Of a stretch of 64,000 nt of DNA, positions 9,945 through 20,769 are shown in pieces. Numbering within the stretch: position 1 is the stretch's first letter; each line of letters starts with the position of its first letter. Location: assembly GCA_036346205.1 (NCBI GenBank), contig JARFJB010002087.1, positions 5,797,001 to 5,861,000 of the forward strand, in the 5' to 3' direction. The stretch comes from Vesta saturnalis. Its lineage: Eukaryota > Arthropoda > Insecta > Coleoptera > Lampyridae. Both the position numbers and the translations under genes were made by a program. The notes below the pieces were generated by a model. The model saw only the letters and a list, made by a program, of their open reading frames with translations, did not search any database and was not told the origin of the DNA.

Positions 9945-11835
9945 GCTGATTGATGGCTTTTTCCATGATTTTAGACAAAATGGAAGTGATGGCAATTGGT
10001 CTGTAATTTGAGGGATCGGTCTTATCACCTTTTTTGGGAATAGGTTGAACATTTGCTAACTTCCATGATGAAGGAATTCCCAGAAGATATAGAGATCGTA
10101 TAGAGCTTAGATAGGACTGGTACTAGTTCGGGGAACATTTCTTTAAGACAATAGCTGGGATACCGTCTGGGCCAGTCGCCTTATTGAGATCAAGCCTACT
10201 GATGATCGATTTCAAAAGCTTGTACCGAAAATGAATTGGTTTCATAACGTATGAAGAAGAGTTGACTAGAGGCACACGAGTTTGATGCAAACAAATCCAC
10301 AAAAACGTTGGCTTTGTCTACAGAATCAGCAACTACCGATCCGTCAATAGATGTCAGGAGGAAATGAAGATGTTCGAAAGTTTTACTAATGGCTTTTGCT
10401 AAAGACCAAAATTTACGACTGCCTAAAGGAGATGTAGCTAGTTCATTGCATTTTCGTTGTTCGAACAACTTTTTAGTTTTAGTGATGACACTTTTGCAGA
10501 TATTTCTAGCACCAACGTATTCTACATGACTGTCAACCGATTTATTAGATTTCCATTTAATGTAACATTTATTTTTTAAAGATATTGCATCAGAACAAGC
10601 CTTATTGAACCAGGGATTGGAACGTGAATGACCTACACGGTACTGTTTTTTCGGAATGTATAACTCCATTCCCATGAGGATGACTTCAGATACTGAAAGA
10701 GCGATGTCCGAAGAAGAGGTCGACTTAAAACAATATTCACGCCATGGAAAGGTTGTAAAGAAATCCGTAAATCACTCCATCGAGCTGACTTAAAACACCA
10801 CAAGGTTCTATCGGTTTTGCGAACAACAATGGAATTAGGTACAGTAGAAATGATTTTTATTAGACAATGGTCGGAAAGACCTAAAGGCGAAAGAACGGAA
10901 GTTTTATAAACAAGAGGGTTTGATGTAAGAAAGAGATCTAGAAGATGTGGAGTATGGTTAGGGTTACCAGGGATTCTTGTGGGTTCAGAAATCATTTGTG
11001 TGAGATCACATGAAATAGTAAATGTTTCTGCACTATGACCAGCGGGATTTGTAGTAGATGAAAATTGAAGCCAATTAGAGTTATGAACATTGAAATCGCC
11101 TACAAATGAGATATCGCAAGATAGAAACTGAGACAGGAGATAGTCAACTTTCATACTAAGGTAATCGAAGGAGTCTTGAAAGTTGCTGTCATTAGGAGAC
11201 CTATAAATGCAACAGTATAATTTCACAAAATTAGGACCAGAATGTTTAAACCAAATCACGTCAAAATTTTTATTTTCTAAGGAAGAAACCCTCTTGCAAG
11301 CAATTCTGTCCTTGATGTACGCACATACGCCTCCTTTATATCGAAAGTTAGAGTGAAGATGGTATTGAGGAAATTGCAAGTCAGGTGACTCGGAGCTTTC
11401 AGAGGAGACTTGTGTTTCAGATAGAAACAATATATCAGGTTGTAATTGTTCAAGATGTTGGTGAATAGCATTAAGATTAGACCTGATACCGAGGATGTTG
11501 CAGTAGTGAATCAGAAAGTTGATACTTTCGATGACCGAGGTCGCTTGGGCCCTGCCCTCCCGAACATCCGAATGGGGCAGGATTTTACGTCCGGAATTTA
11601 TAACCCTAGAAACCACAGCCATCTTATTTTGTAATTTGGGACTTTTAATCCGATAGGAAGACAGTGAGGGCGAGAAGGAAGAATAAGGGTGAGAATAGAT
11701 TAAGGATGATGGAAAAGGTAACCGGCAGCCCTTACCGAGCTCAGAAAATCGGAGACCAAATATTAAGGAGTCCATGGTAAGGGTGGTGGTACCTAACATG
11801 GAGCATTTCCTGGAGTAAAAATCCAAAATAGAGAA
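9945..11835 (-). mobile_element. CR1/Jockey-like LINE fragment: endonuclease plus start of reverse transcriptase
   Basis: On the minus strand, 11826-10633 is a 397-codon frame carrying an apurinic/apyrimidinic endonuclease domain. Visible motifs are GIRSNLNAIHQHL, ILFLSETQ (catalytic Glu), FVGDFNVHNSNW and GLSDHC (catalytic Asp-His). A second frame (10675-10196) holds the linker, including SNPWFNKAC and KFWSLAKAISK. It is followed by broken frames with the first reverse-transcriptase motifs (LDLNKATGPDGIPAIVLKK; PIPKKGDKTDPSNYRPIAIT). The copy stops there, before the catalytic YxDD box. This is odd: LINEs usually lose their 5' end, but this copy has kept its 5' part and lost its 3' part, so a later deletion or recombination is likely. 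It sits inside, and antisense to, a DD41D transposase. Confidence 0.85.
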
Positions 11836-11851
11836 CCCCAGAGAAATAACC

Positions 11852-12769
11852 CGATAACCGAAGAACGAGAATTGCAGAGTTTAGCGTATGTTCGACTACA
11901 TCCCCGTTCGTCTATTATGCATGTAGCTCAGCAAGTAGGAACATCATTTGGATATGTTCCGAGGACATTAAAAAATACAAGCTGTACCCGTATAAACCAA
12001 ACTTAGTGCAACACCTACGTCCAGCAGATCCCGAACGCCGATTAACATTTATTGTGTGGTTAGTGGAACAACTGGAAGGTGACCGAGGCATTTTAGACAG
12101 AATTCTGTGGACCGACGAAGCAAAATTCACAAATAATAGTGTTATCAACAAACAAAATAATCGTTTCTGGTCGGACGAAAACCCACATTGGACATTAAAT
12201 TCAAACCATCAAACCGTTTGGGGTACTAACGTTTGGTGCGGTTTAATAGGAGACAGATTACTGGGACCTTTTTTTTATGACGCAACTCTCACTGCAAGAA
12301 GATTTCTTCATTTTTTAAATACTGAGCTTTTGACCATGTTAGAAGGTTTTCCACTAGCATTGCGACGAAGTATGTACTTTCAGTTGGACGGAGCGTCAAC
12401 TCAGACTAGTAACATTGTTAGTAAATATCTAAACGAAACCTTTAATGGGCGTTTAATTGCCACCCATGGACCAGTGGAAATGCCGCCAAGATCGCCTGAT
12501 ATTACACATCTGGACTATTTCTTATGGGGCTATCTTAAGACACTAGTCTATGCAGATCCGCCACAAAATGTAGAGGATTTAAAAAACAAAACCCGGTTGG
12601 CTTGTATGCAGTTAACACCCGATGTGATATATAGAACAACACATCATGAACTTCTAAAGCGGCTAGAGGCATATGTTGCACAAAATGGTGGTAATTTTGA
12701 ACAATTTTCTGAAATAATTTTCCTGCATACCATCTTTGTAGTTAAAAAATACGTGCTTATTACTTGTTG
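11852..12769 (+). pseudogene. DD41D transposase, catalytic part; N-terminus lost
   Basis: The recognisable frame begins about 11852 (ITEERELQSLAYVRLHPRSS). A one-base frameshift in the A-run near 11970 follows PRTLK, after which the frame reads KYKLYPYKPNL. From 12006 it is open to 12769. The in-frame codon at 12006 is GTG and is not a true start. Catalytic motifs are ILWTDEAKFTNNSVINKQN, FQLDGASTQTSN and MPPRSPDITHLDYFLWGYLK, with 41 residues between the last two Asp. The C-terminal region ends with the usual NGGNFEQF motif plus about 20 extra residues. The promoter side and HTH are replaced by the LINE fragment. It is a dead copy. Confidence 0.85.
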
Positions 12770-13011
12770 AATGTTGTATTTTGTTTATGTATCCGTTTCC
12801 AGATTTCTTACTATTTTAATAAATACTAATAATAAAAGCAGTTGTTTCCGTTTTCCATGGCAATAGCTATTTTGTTTTTTAAATAGTGGTCTTGTACGCC
12901 TTCAAACAGTTTTTTGCGATTTACAACAAAATTTTCTGATATAATACCAATAAAATTATATATTTACAGAAAGAAAAAATAATGAGGAATCAGATAGTCT
13001 AAAAAAATATA

Positions 13012-14311
13012 CAGGGTGTCATTTAAAAAACAATAGTTGTGTTCGTTTCCGGTTTAATCGGAAATGAAAAAAAATATTTGATAGCCCTATTAAATGTAGA
13101 ACATGGCCGTAAACAAAAAATAATTTAACTTTCTTTTATGACAAGAGCAGAAACATTTTTATTATTGATTTTAGGACAAACAGTCACTGTTTATAAAAAA
13201 TCCTGCTTGTCAAAAAATGAGGTTACCATAGCAAAAATCTTAGTACAGATGTATTAATTGATAAATTAAGAAAATATGAAAATGCATTAAGAGAGAACTA
13301 CCATTATTTATTATTTTAGACGTAATGTTTATGAATAAAAGTTGTTTCTAATACAAAATAAAGTTCAAATACAAAATTTGAAACGTCAGTTTATAATTTT
13401 GCTTTTGTTTATTCAATATTGTAAAAATTCAAATATGAAAGTCTAAGTGACATTTCAAATTTTGCACTTAGACTTCATTTTGCATTGGAAAAATCTTTAG
13501 TCATAAACATTATGTCAAAAATAATAAATAATTCTCTCTTTATGGATTTTCATATTTTCTTAATTTATCAACACCATGTACATCTGAACTAAGATTTTAC
13601 TATGGTAACCTCATTTTTTTGACAAGCAGGATTTTTTATAAAGAGTGGCTTTTTGTCCTAAAATCAATAATAAAAATTTTTCTCCTCAGCAGTAGCATGT
13701 AGAGGAGCCTAAAATATGATGATTTAACGCAACTTATCTATATAACAAGTTGTACCCCTGAGAAGTTATAAGCGTTTAAAGTTGGATCTTAAATTTCTAA
13801 GAAACTCAATATCTCAGTAATACATTAAGTTATAAAAACCAAACTTGGTATACGTTGTGGGTGTACCAAAAGTATTAATCGGTAGTATGTAGAGATCAAT
13901 TGTAGCATGTCTTTAGTTATTCGCTTTTTGTATGAAAACGACAAAGTTTTTTAAAAAATAACAAGAGTAAAAAAAGTTTTAGGATTGAATTACTTATAAA
14001 ATGAAGTAATAATGTATTAAATCCGCCAACGGGTAAAAACTGTCTGTTAAATTTTAGGGGAGCATCAACCCTTTCAAATGCTACAATTGATCTCTACTTA
14101 CTACCGATTAATACTCTTGGTACACCCACAACGTATACCAAATTTGGTTTTATAACTGAATGTATTACTGAGATATTGAGTTTTTAGAAATTTAAGATCA
14201 ACTTTGAACGCTTATAACTTCTCAGTACAACTTGTTATATAGATAAGTTGCGTTAAAGCATCATATTTTAGGCTCTACATGCTCCTGTCTGTGTCGGTTC
14301 TTATACGAAAC

Positions 14312-14316
<5 letters not shown>
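13012..14316. mobile_element. Two fused palindromes between mariner-like tips
   Basis: The outer tips are CAGGGTGTC (13012, after TA) and ACACCCTATA (about 14310-14319). Inside are two separate long hairpins back to back. The first pairs 13140-13382 with 13437-13692 (centre near 13410). The second pairs about 13690-13925 with 14075-14287 (centre near 13990). The flanking sequence outside the first left arm has no partner on its right, and that outside the second right arm has none on its left. This fits two truncated foldback elements joined together. No coding. Confidence 0.8.

Positions 14317-14317
<1 letters not shown>

Positions 14318-14363
<46 letters not shown>
14318..14363. repeat. TA dinucleotide microsatellite
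   Basis: About 45 bp of alternating T and A directly follows the ACACCCTATA tip of the fused palindromes. Confidence 0.95.
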
Positions 14364-14368
<5 letters not shown>

Positions 14369-14479
14369 AAGATATAGGTAAAAAGATACGGCGATTTTAA
14401 TACTGGTATCAATATACTATGTTGCGAACGGCCAATCAATTTTTTATTTTCTTATAGGCGCCATATTGAATCCTTGCAT

Positions 14480-15412
14480 TTTTAAACTCCTCATTAGAAA
14501 TTCTCTTCGACCATGTACAACATGTGTATGTTTGGTCAAGATAAATCATGAAAAATAACAAAATTACGATTTCTTGGTTGTAGACTTTTATTTACTTTTC
14601 TCATAGTGCTTTCCTGTCTCTTTTTTAATTATCTAAATGTCAACGTAGAGATTATTGTTAGGGTCCAGTGTGTGCAGTTAATAATTTGTGAGTTTTATAA
14701 AATGAATAAATTTTCAAATAGTGACAAATATGATATAGGTATTGGAATGTTTTATTCTCTGTCGCAGAAAAGACGCGAAAGCTGAAGAAATGTATTTGAA
14801 TAAATATCCAGAAAGACGACAACCTGGCAGAGCGTGGTTAAGACACCTCGTACGTCTTTACATCAGATTGAACAAATAACAGGGGTCGCCCGGTCAACGC
14901 TGGGTAGCATTTTACATTGTCAAAAATATCACCCCTATTGTGAACAGCACTGCTAGGGTTTCGAGAATGGCGATGCGATTATAAGAATTGCATTTTGTCA
15001 GTGGTTTATTCAAAAATAACGAGATATCAAACTTTTCCTTAAAATTCCTCTAGAGTCGATTTACAACAAACTGTGTAAGAATACTGTTTTTTTTTGGTCA
15101 CCTCAAAAATCAAGTATACTGTAAGTCCTACGAAACGACAGAGGAACTACGACAAGCTGATATAGTTTCACTCCGCAAATGATAAGAGAGTCCTGTGAAG
15201 CAGTGGTAAGGTTATGTACGTTGTGCGTGCGAAAAAACGGTGGCTTATTTGAACACTTACTTTAATCCTAAAATGCTGTAGCTTCTTGATTTTCAATGTT
15301 TTAATAATAATATCAAAGCTTACTACTATGAAATGTGTTATTTTTCATTATTTATCTTGACCAAACCTATATATGGTATACATGGTTGGAGAGCATTCCT
15401 AATGAGGATTTT
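14480..15412 (+). mobile_element. Internally deleted mariner-type element
   Basis: Inverted repeats lie at about 14483-14560 and 15338-15412; both include GTTTGGTCAAGATAAAT near a stretch resembling CATTAGAAATTCTCTTCGAC. They enclose a transposase remnant starting at 14701. At about 0.93 kb the element is too short for a full transposase gene. Confidence 0.7.
14701..15110 (+). pseudogene. Remnant of a mariner-type transposase N-terminus
   Basis: From ATG at 14701 the translation reads MNKFSNSDKYDIGIGMFYSL and then, across frameshifts and stops, pieces of the N-terminal DNA-binding region. These include a YLNKYPERRQP-like stretch and EQITGVARSTLGSILHCQKYHPY, an HTH pattern shared with the other DD41D genes here. 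The DDE core is not recognisable. Function is certainly lost. Confidence 0.6.
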
Positions 15413-15429
15413 TTATTGTTTTATTAGCT

Positions 15430-16058
15430 TAAATCATAAAAAATGAATAACTAAATCGAATCCGTAATCCAAAGTAAAAAAAAAGCAAATAAATAAAATA
15501 AACAAATAACTGCCTCTAATTTGTAATCGAAATTCTAAATGAAAGTAATTAAATAGTTTTATCAAATAAATGATAGCAAGTCTCGTTAGGGAACAATCTA
15601 AACTAAATACAAGTAGCAAGGTACTGAATAGATTTTATCGGTTTGAATATTACTAATAAACAAAAATAGTTAATAATAATCTAAACAGTAGAATTTTGTC
15701 AAATAAAAATACAAAGGATGTGACTATACAGGGCAGATCCGTACTAAGTGGTAAGTTTTGAAAATTTTTTTCTCTTTGTTTTCAAATTTGAATGTTGATT
15801 CAATTTTTGTTTTTGGTACTATATGTGATTCTAAGTTTAATTATAACAGTGTATTGCATATTGTCTTATACAATATTTTTCCTTGACTGCAAATTCAAAA
15901 TTAATCTAACTTTTATCTTTGTTACTATGTTTGATCTTAATTGTAATTAATTAATCCGAAAAGTAAACAATTAATGTCGAGAGAGCTAACGGAGCATTAT
16001 GGTTATTTGTTGTTACCTTCAATTGAATAAAAAAAAAGAAACTTAGAGGATGGAAATG
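15430..16058. other. AT-rich spacer, no gene recognised
   Basis: It is low in complexity, with short A-runs. Around 15580-15605 a stretch ending in GGGAACAATCTAAAC resembles the LINE 5' leader further right (16230 and 39330), so part may be an older leader copy, but the match is weak. Confidence 0.4.
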
Positions 16059-16059
16059 T

Positions 16060-19000
16060 TTGAGTTATCATAGCTCGCGACAATAATAAAACAGATTTGG
16101 TAAATAAATATTAAATTACATAACAAAGAAATAATTATAACTCGGAAAGCTAAATTAAAAATAATTGAATCATTTGGTCGCAAATAAATAACAGCATCCG
16201 GTGACAGGCGCGAGAGCCAGGAATCACGTAGGGAGCAATCTGGTTAAAACGTGATGTGATTGAAGGGTATGTAAGTGAAAAATGTATAGGTATATATGTA
16301 CATTTAGATATCCATACAGTAAGTATACACTCTATTATTTATATCTTTCTTGCCTCTGCCTATATTTCTACTTCTGACTTCCCTTACGTGTCGACGCAGT
16401 AGACACATAACTGTCAGGTAGTAGGACGATACCGTTAGCAGGGAATGCTACACGATTTGGCCAGTAATTGGTCTGCTCGCTAAGGTATTACTCAAGAGAA
16501 CTATACAATTGCCTCGGATCGACCTGGCTACAAGGGACGGTCAAGGTCGAAGCAGACAAGTCCCGTTGCTGACGACGGTGCAAGGAATGAGTTGCGAGTA
16601 GGTACGCGGAATGTTAGAGGTATGCATGGTAACGAATTTTAAACTGCGAATGTAATGTACGAAAGACGCCTTGATATTCTGTGTGTATCGGAGACAAAGC
16701 GCAAAGGGAAGAATGCTGTGGAGATGGAGGATGGCAGCCTAGCACTATGGTCAGGAGTTGAGACTGAAGTGCATGGCGCAAAGGAATTGGGGTGATCGTA
16801 AGTGAAAGAGCGAAAAGATGTGTTAAACGGTACGAATTGGTATCTCCTCGGGTAATATGGGTTAGAATGAAAGTGGAGTTTCGAAGAATTTTTCTTATGG
16901 CATGTTATGCACCGGTGAATGGAGAGAGACAAGGCGCGTAAGAACTTCTGGAACGAAGTAGAGAACGTGTTGAACGTATGTAAGCCAAACGAAAGAGTGA
17001 TGATAGTGGGGGATATGAACGGATAGGTAGGTGTACAGAGAGAACATAATGAACGCGTTCTAGGAAAGCTCGGAGACCAAAGAGTCAATGAGAATGGTGA
17101 ACGCCTGGTGAACATCTGTGTTGAGAGAAGCCTGTTTGTATCCAATACGTGGCTTAAACATAAAAGTGTGTATATGTATACATGGCAAAGGTGAATCTAA
17201 AAGTATGATAGACTTGATAGTGTATGATGAACGACTTAGAAATCTGGCGAAAGACACAAAAGTAAAGCGCGGATCGGAGTGTGGATCGGACCACTTTTTG
17301 GTTATATCGAGAGTGTGTTTAGGGCAAAAGCGGGCCTGGAGAAGGAAAGCAAACGTAGTGCGAACCTCCAGAACTAGGGTAGACAAACTAGTGGATAATG
17401 ATGCGAGAATGAAATACGCAGATGCTGTGAGTAAAGAGTTCAATGTGGATGAAACAGTATGGAACGAACAAATAAAACACTGACGTTTAAAGTGCATGGA
17501 TAAGCTAAGAACTGTGCTGTCAATTGTGCCTTGTGGATATGTGGAAGGGCGACTGTAGGTAGACAGAAACAATGTGCTCGGTGAAATGAGTCGGTAAAAA
17601 AGGCAGTATGTAGGAAAAAAGATGCGTACATAGCAATGATTGCTGCAAGAAATGAGATTTGAGAAAAAGCGATTGTATGAGGTGTACAGATTAAGAAACA
17701 ATGAAGCGAAGGAGGCAGTTAGAATAAGTAAAGAGGAAGTGATGGCTGTGGAAGGAAAGAAAATGCAGAATGATTTTCAGTGAAACAAATAATTCTTCTG
17801 GAAATGGGTCAAAAATACAAAATGTGGCCCAAAATAAAACTGCAGGGTTAAATAAGGAGAATGTAGAAGGAATGGTGAAGGAAATTGAGGATATTGGGAT
17901 AAATGATATAGAGAAAACGGTAGGAATGTTGAAAAACGGCAACGGAGCAGGCGTAGATGAAATCACTGTTGAAATTCTAAAGTATGGGGGTACAAAGCTT
18001 ATACGAAGATTGTATGAATTATTCAGTGTATAAGAGTAAGGGGAACAAGAGTGATTGCAAGAACTACAGAGGAATAAGTTTACTCGGCGTGCCTGGCAAA
18101 GTACTTGGAAGCATTCTCATTCATATAGTACGAGAAACTACACAAACTAAGATTTGGGATGTGCAGGGTGGCTTCATGCCAGAGAGACGATGTGTCGATC
18201 AGATGGTTGCTCTCCAGTAGGTGATCGAAAAGTGTTTAAGGGTAAAAGGAAGCTGTACTGTGCGTTTGTAGATCTAGAGAAAGCATACGACAAAGTGAAT
18301 AGGGAGAAGCTGTGGGAAATAGTAAATGAATATGGCGTAAATAAAGGTCTAATAAATGGAATAAGGGCAGTATACAAGGGTAGTCGGGCGTGTGCTAGGG
18401 TGAGAGGAGGTGTGAGTTAATACTTTAATATTGAGCAAGGAGTGCGACAAGGCTGTGTGATGTCACCGTGGTTGTTCAATGTATACATAGATAAATGTGT
18501 TAGACAAGCATGTACCGATACAAATGGTATAATGGTTGTTGACGTAAATGTACGACTTCTGGTGTATGCAGATGACAAAGTCTTATTAAGTGACAGTGCG
18601 GATGAGCTCCAAACCGCTCTGAGGAAGTTTGATACAGTCTGTGAGAGCATGGATCTAAAGGTAAACGTAAACAAAACTAAGATTGTGGTGTTCAATCGGG
18701 AAGGTGGAAAGGAAAGTAGAGTATTTACCCTGCAAGATGAAATTAAGGAGCAAGTGGACGAGCTGGTATATCTGGGTAGAATGTTTACTGCAGATGGTAC
18801 AATGGAGGGCGAGATTGGACGAAGGGTCAATGCTGGAAGCAAAGTGACTGGAAGTATGTGGACGATAATCAGAAACAAAAGCATGAGCCTTACTGCGAAA
18901 CAAGCAATCTGTAATATCGTGTTTGTCCCATCAGTGCTGTATGGAAGTGAGACATGGGTATGTCAAAAAAAGCACGAAAGAAAAATAAATGCCGTGGGTA

Positions 19001-19430
19001 TGAGATTCCTGAGAAGCGCATGTGGTAAAACGAGAAGGGACAAGATAAAGAATGAATGCATAATGACGGAGTGTGGCGAGGAAAAGACTAGATATAAAAG
19101 TTGTATTTAGGTTGGTTTGTCACATTGAGAGAATGAACAACGCAAGATTAACGAAGAAAATATATGTGGCCGAGGTTAGAGGAAAGGCCGGGTCTGGTAG
19201 GCCGCGTAAAACTTGGCTATATGCACTAGAATATATGATAAAGGAAAGAAAGATAAGGAGTTTTAAAAATAAAAGGGCATGTCAGAGACAATGTATGAAC
19301 CTTGCGGAAGCTAGGGAGGTATGCGGAGATAGGAAAGCATGGAGAAAGTTTGTGAATGAAAAATAAATAAGAGGCAGGGATTGTTTTGCCTACCCCGAAA
19401 GGGAATGGCGGGAAGGTTAAGTAAGAAAGA
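16060..19430 (+). mobile_element. RTE-like non-LTR retrotransposon, copy 1
   Basis: The copy is about 3.4 kb, with a leader from about 16060 that matches the leader of copy 2 (39150 on), an endonuclease-reverse transcriptase frame, and a short 3' tail (GTTTTGCCTACCCCGAAAGG). It ends in TAAG/AAAG-type short repeats, as RTE-clade elements often do. The two copies are similar throughout, so they belong to one family. Compared with copy 2 it lacks about 110 bp near 17845 and about 75 bp near 18025. Confidence 0.85.
16588..19366 (+). pseudogene. Endonuclease-reverse transcriptase of RTE-like LINE copy 1
   Basis: The protein would nick target DNA and copy its own RNA there (target-primed reverse transcription). 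The endonuclease part starts near 16590 (VGTRNVRGMHG), with LDILCVSETKRKGK, a VGDM motif near 17010, and GSDHFLVISRVC near 17285 (intact Asp-His). The reverse transcriptase runs from about 17900: VDEITVEILKYGG, NYRGISLLGVPGK, YCAFVDLEKAYDKVNREKLW, VRQGCVMSPWLFN, and LLVYADDKVLLSDS (18557 on) with the catalytic YADD intact. The C-terminal domain has LYGSETWVC and GRPRKTW, ending NEK at 19366. Multiple frameshifts, stops and two deletions break it. Antisense frames here are shadows. Confidence 0.85.
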
Positions 19431-19487
19431 AAGTAAATCGCCGTATCCTCTCATTTATATCTGCAAATTTGATGACCTTAGCTTCCA

Positions 19488-19870
19488 TAACCGAGCTGGT
19501 AGCATAGTGGTGGCACAACCTGCTTAGAATTCGGGAGGTAATGGGTTCGATTCCCATTACCGTCTACCTTGTATTAGGTTTTTTCTGGGGGTTTTCCTCA
19601 TACACATGTGGGGGCATGGTCACTGCATATATACACACCATGTGCGGCTACTTAGGCGAATGCTGGGGTAGTATTTTCCTCCTCAGAACCCTTACTCCGT
19701 TTCTTCCGATCCTATCCTGACCACACCCATCCTTAATCCCACCATTCATATATACGTAATGTATATATGTATGCTGGGAATCCGTGATTGTGGCTGAAGG
19801 AGCTAGGAACGCTCGAGCATCCCGCCCTCCACTTTGAGGAGGGAATGAAATACGTAGTCTTTTCCTTTTT
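19488..19870 (+). mobile_element. tRNA-derived SINE
   Basis: The head has a good RNA polymerase III internal promoter. The A-box is TGGTAGCATAGTGG (19497-19510), and a perfect B-box GGTTCGATTCC (19544-19554) follows about 35 bp later. The tRNA-like part ends near 19567. The body continues with a conserved-looking block (TTTTCTGGGGGTTTTCC; GGCGAATGCTGGGGTAG) and a GC-richer 3' half ending near a T-rich stretch at about 19860. It lies about 60 bp past the end of LINE copy 1. The spacing and tail argue against a functional tRNA gene. I could not define target duplications. Confidence 0.7.
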
Positions 19871-20135
19871 TTTCCATAATAAAGAAAATATTCTATTTTT
19901 ACAAAAATGCAAATTTTTACCCTGTATCTACGTAACGGTATCGATTTGAAATTAAATAAACCTAAATTATTTTTGGCAAGACAAGTACGCAACTTTCCTT
20001 CTGTTTAACCGACCTTGTATCACCAACGATTTCCAAGATCCCCACGTACATCGTTTTATACTGGGCATACTGTGTATTGTTGTACTAGATCACAATTCGA
20101 ACGTTTTTTTTATTAAAATTTATTTACATGCAACT
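19871..20135. other. Spacer, no gene recognised
   Basis: Short AT-rich sequence between the SINE and the left end of the nested DNA transposon. Nothing identifiable. Confidence 0.5.
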
Positions 20136-20769
20136 AAGTACGTCCCAGAATATCATAGAGTAATAAGTCATCTTGACAGCGACAGGTCAGTAGCGTACTT
20201 ATTAAAGGCATATACTATAAGGTATGTAAAATATCTTGGCTTTTCAGTTTCTTATGTTCGTATAAAACGTTAAAAAGATATATTCTTGTAATTGTAATTA
20301 TAACATATTAATACATACAAAAAGAAAAAAAATAAGTGATTTAATACCTAAGTCTTTGTCTAAGAAATCTACCGTTTCTTTAATCTAACCAAATAATGTT
20401 TGTTAACGTGCATTTAATCTGTTTCAAGTGTCAGTAGAGAAACCGTGTGTGAAGTCATCATCATGTCTTTGTATTAAATTGAGGTTAATTTAGCATTTCA
20501 TTTAATGAGAGATGAAGCGACAGCTCTATCTTTCTTAGTTACGTACAAATTGTTTGACGTTGAATTAATACAAACGTCATCTTTACCGAAGCAGATAATA
20601 CATTATTGTACAGGATAGCGAGGATCGTCCGAAATTCCAAGAAAAAGACCCCGTACGGTTTAAATGGCAAATGGCTTTTTGTGGATTTGGCTAAATTTTT
20701 GATATGTTCGTATAATTGGCATTCACAAACCGTTTACCCTGTTCTGTCTGTAATACTCTAACACGGCCA

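Larger units (their letters stand above)
9712..12885 (+). mobile_element. DD41D mariner-type transposon interrupted by a LINE fragment
   Basis: Inverted repeats at about 9746-9797 and 12836-12883 share a block around CCATGGAAAACGGAAACAAC with few differences. The left side has an extra outer stretch (CATTCAATAACCTC) that is missing on the right. Between them are a short leader with a possible start (9923), a minus-strand LINE piece (9945-11835), and the rest of a plus-strand transposase gene (11852-12769). The N-terminal HTH-coding part is lost around the LINE insertion. Confidence 0.8.

Noticed and set aside
12006..12008. Start codon of the transposase at 12006
   Set aside because: The codon is GTG, and the same protein clearly continues upstream across a frameshift to about 11852.
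16639..17966. Minus-strand frames across the RTE-like LINE
   Set aside because: Antisense shadows (Ser/Phe/Leu-rich) of the plus-strand endonuclease-RT; the same shadows occur over copy 2.
14374..19450. GATACGGCGATTT at 14372 and its complement near 19436 as element ends
   Set aside because: A 13-base match is expected several times by chance in a window this size, and no further similarity extends from it.
19488..19567. Functional nuclear tRNA gene
   Set aside because: A- and B-boxes are good, but the cloverleaf does not close properly and a SINE-like body follows.
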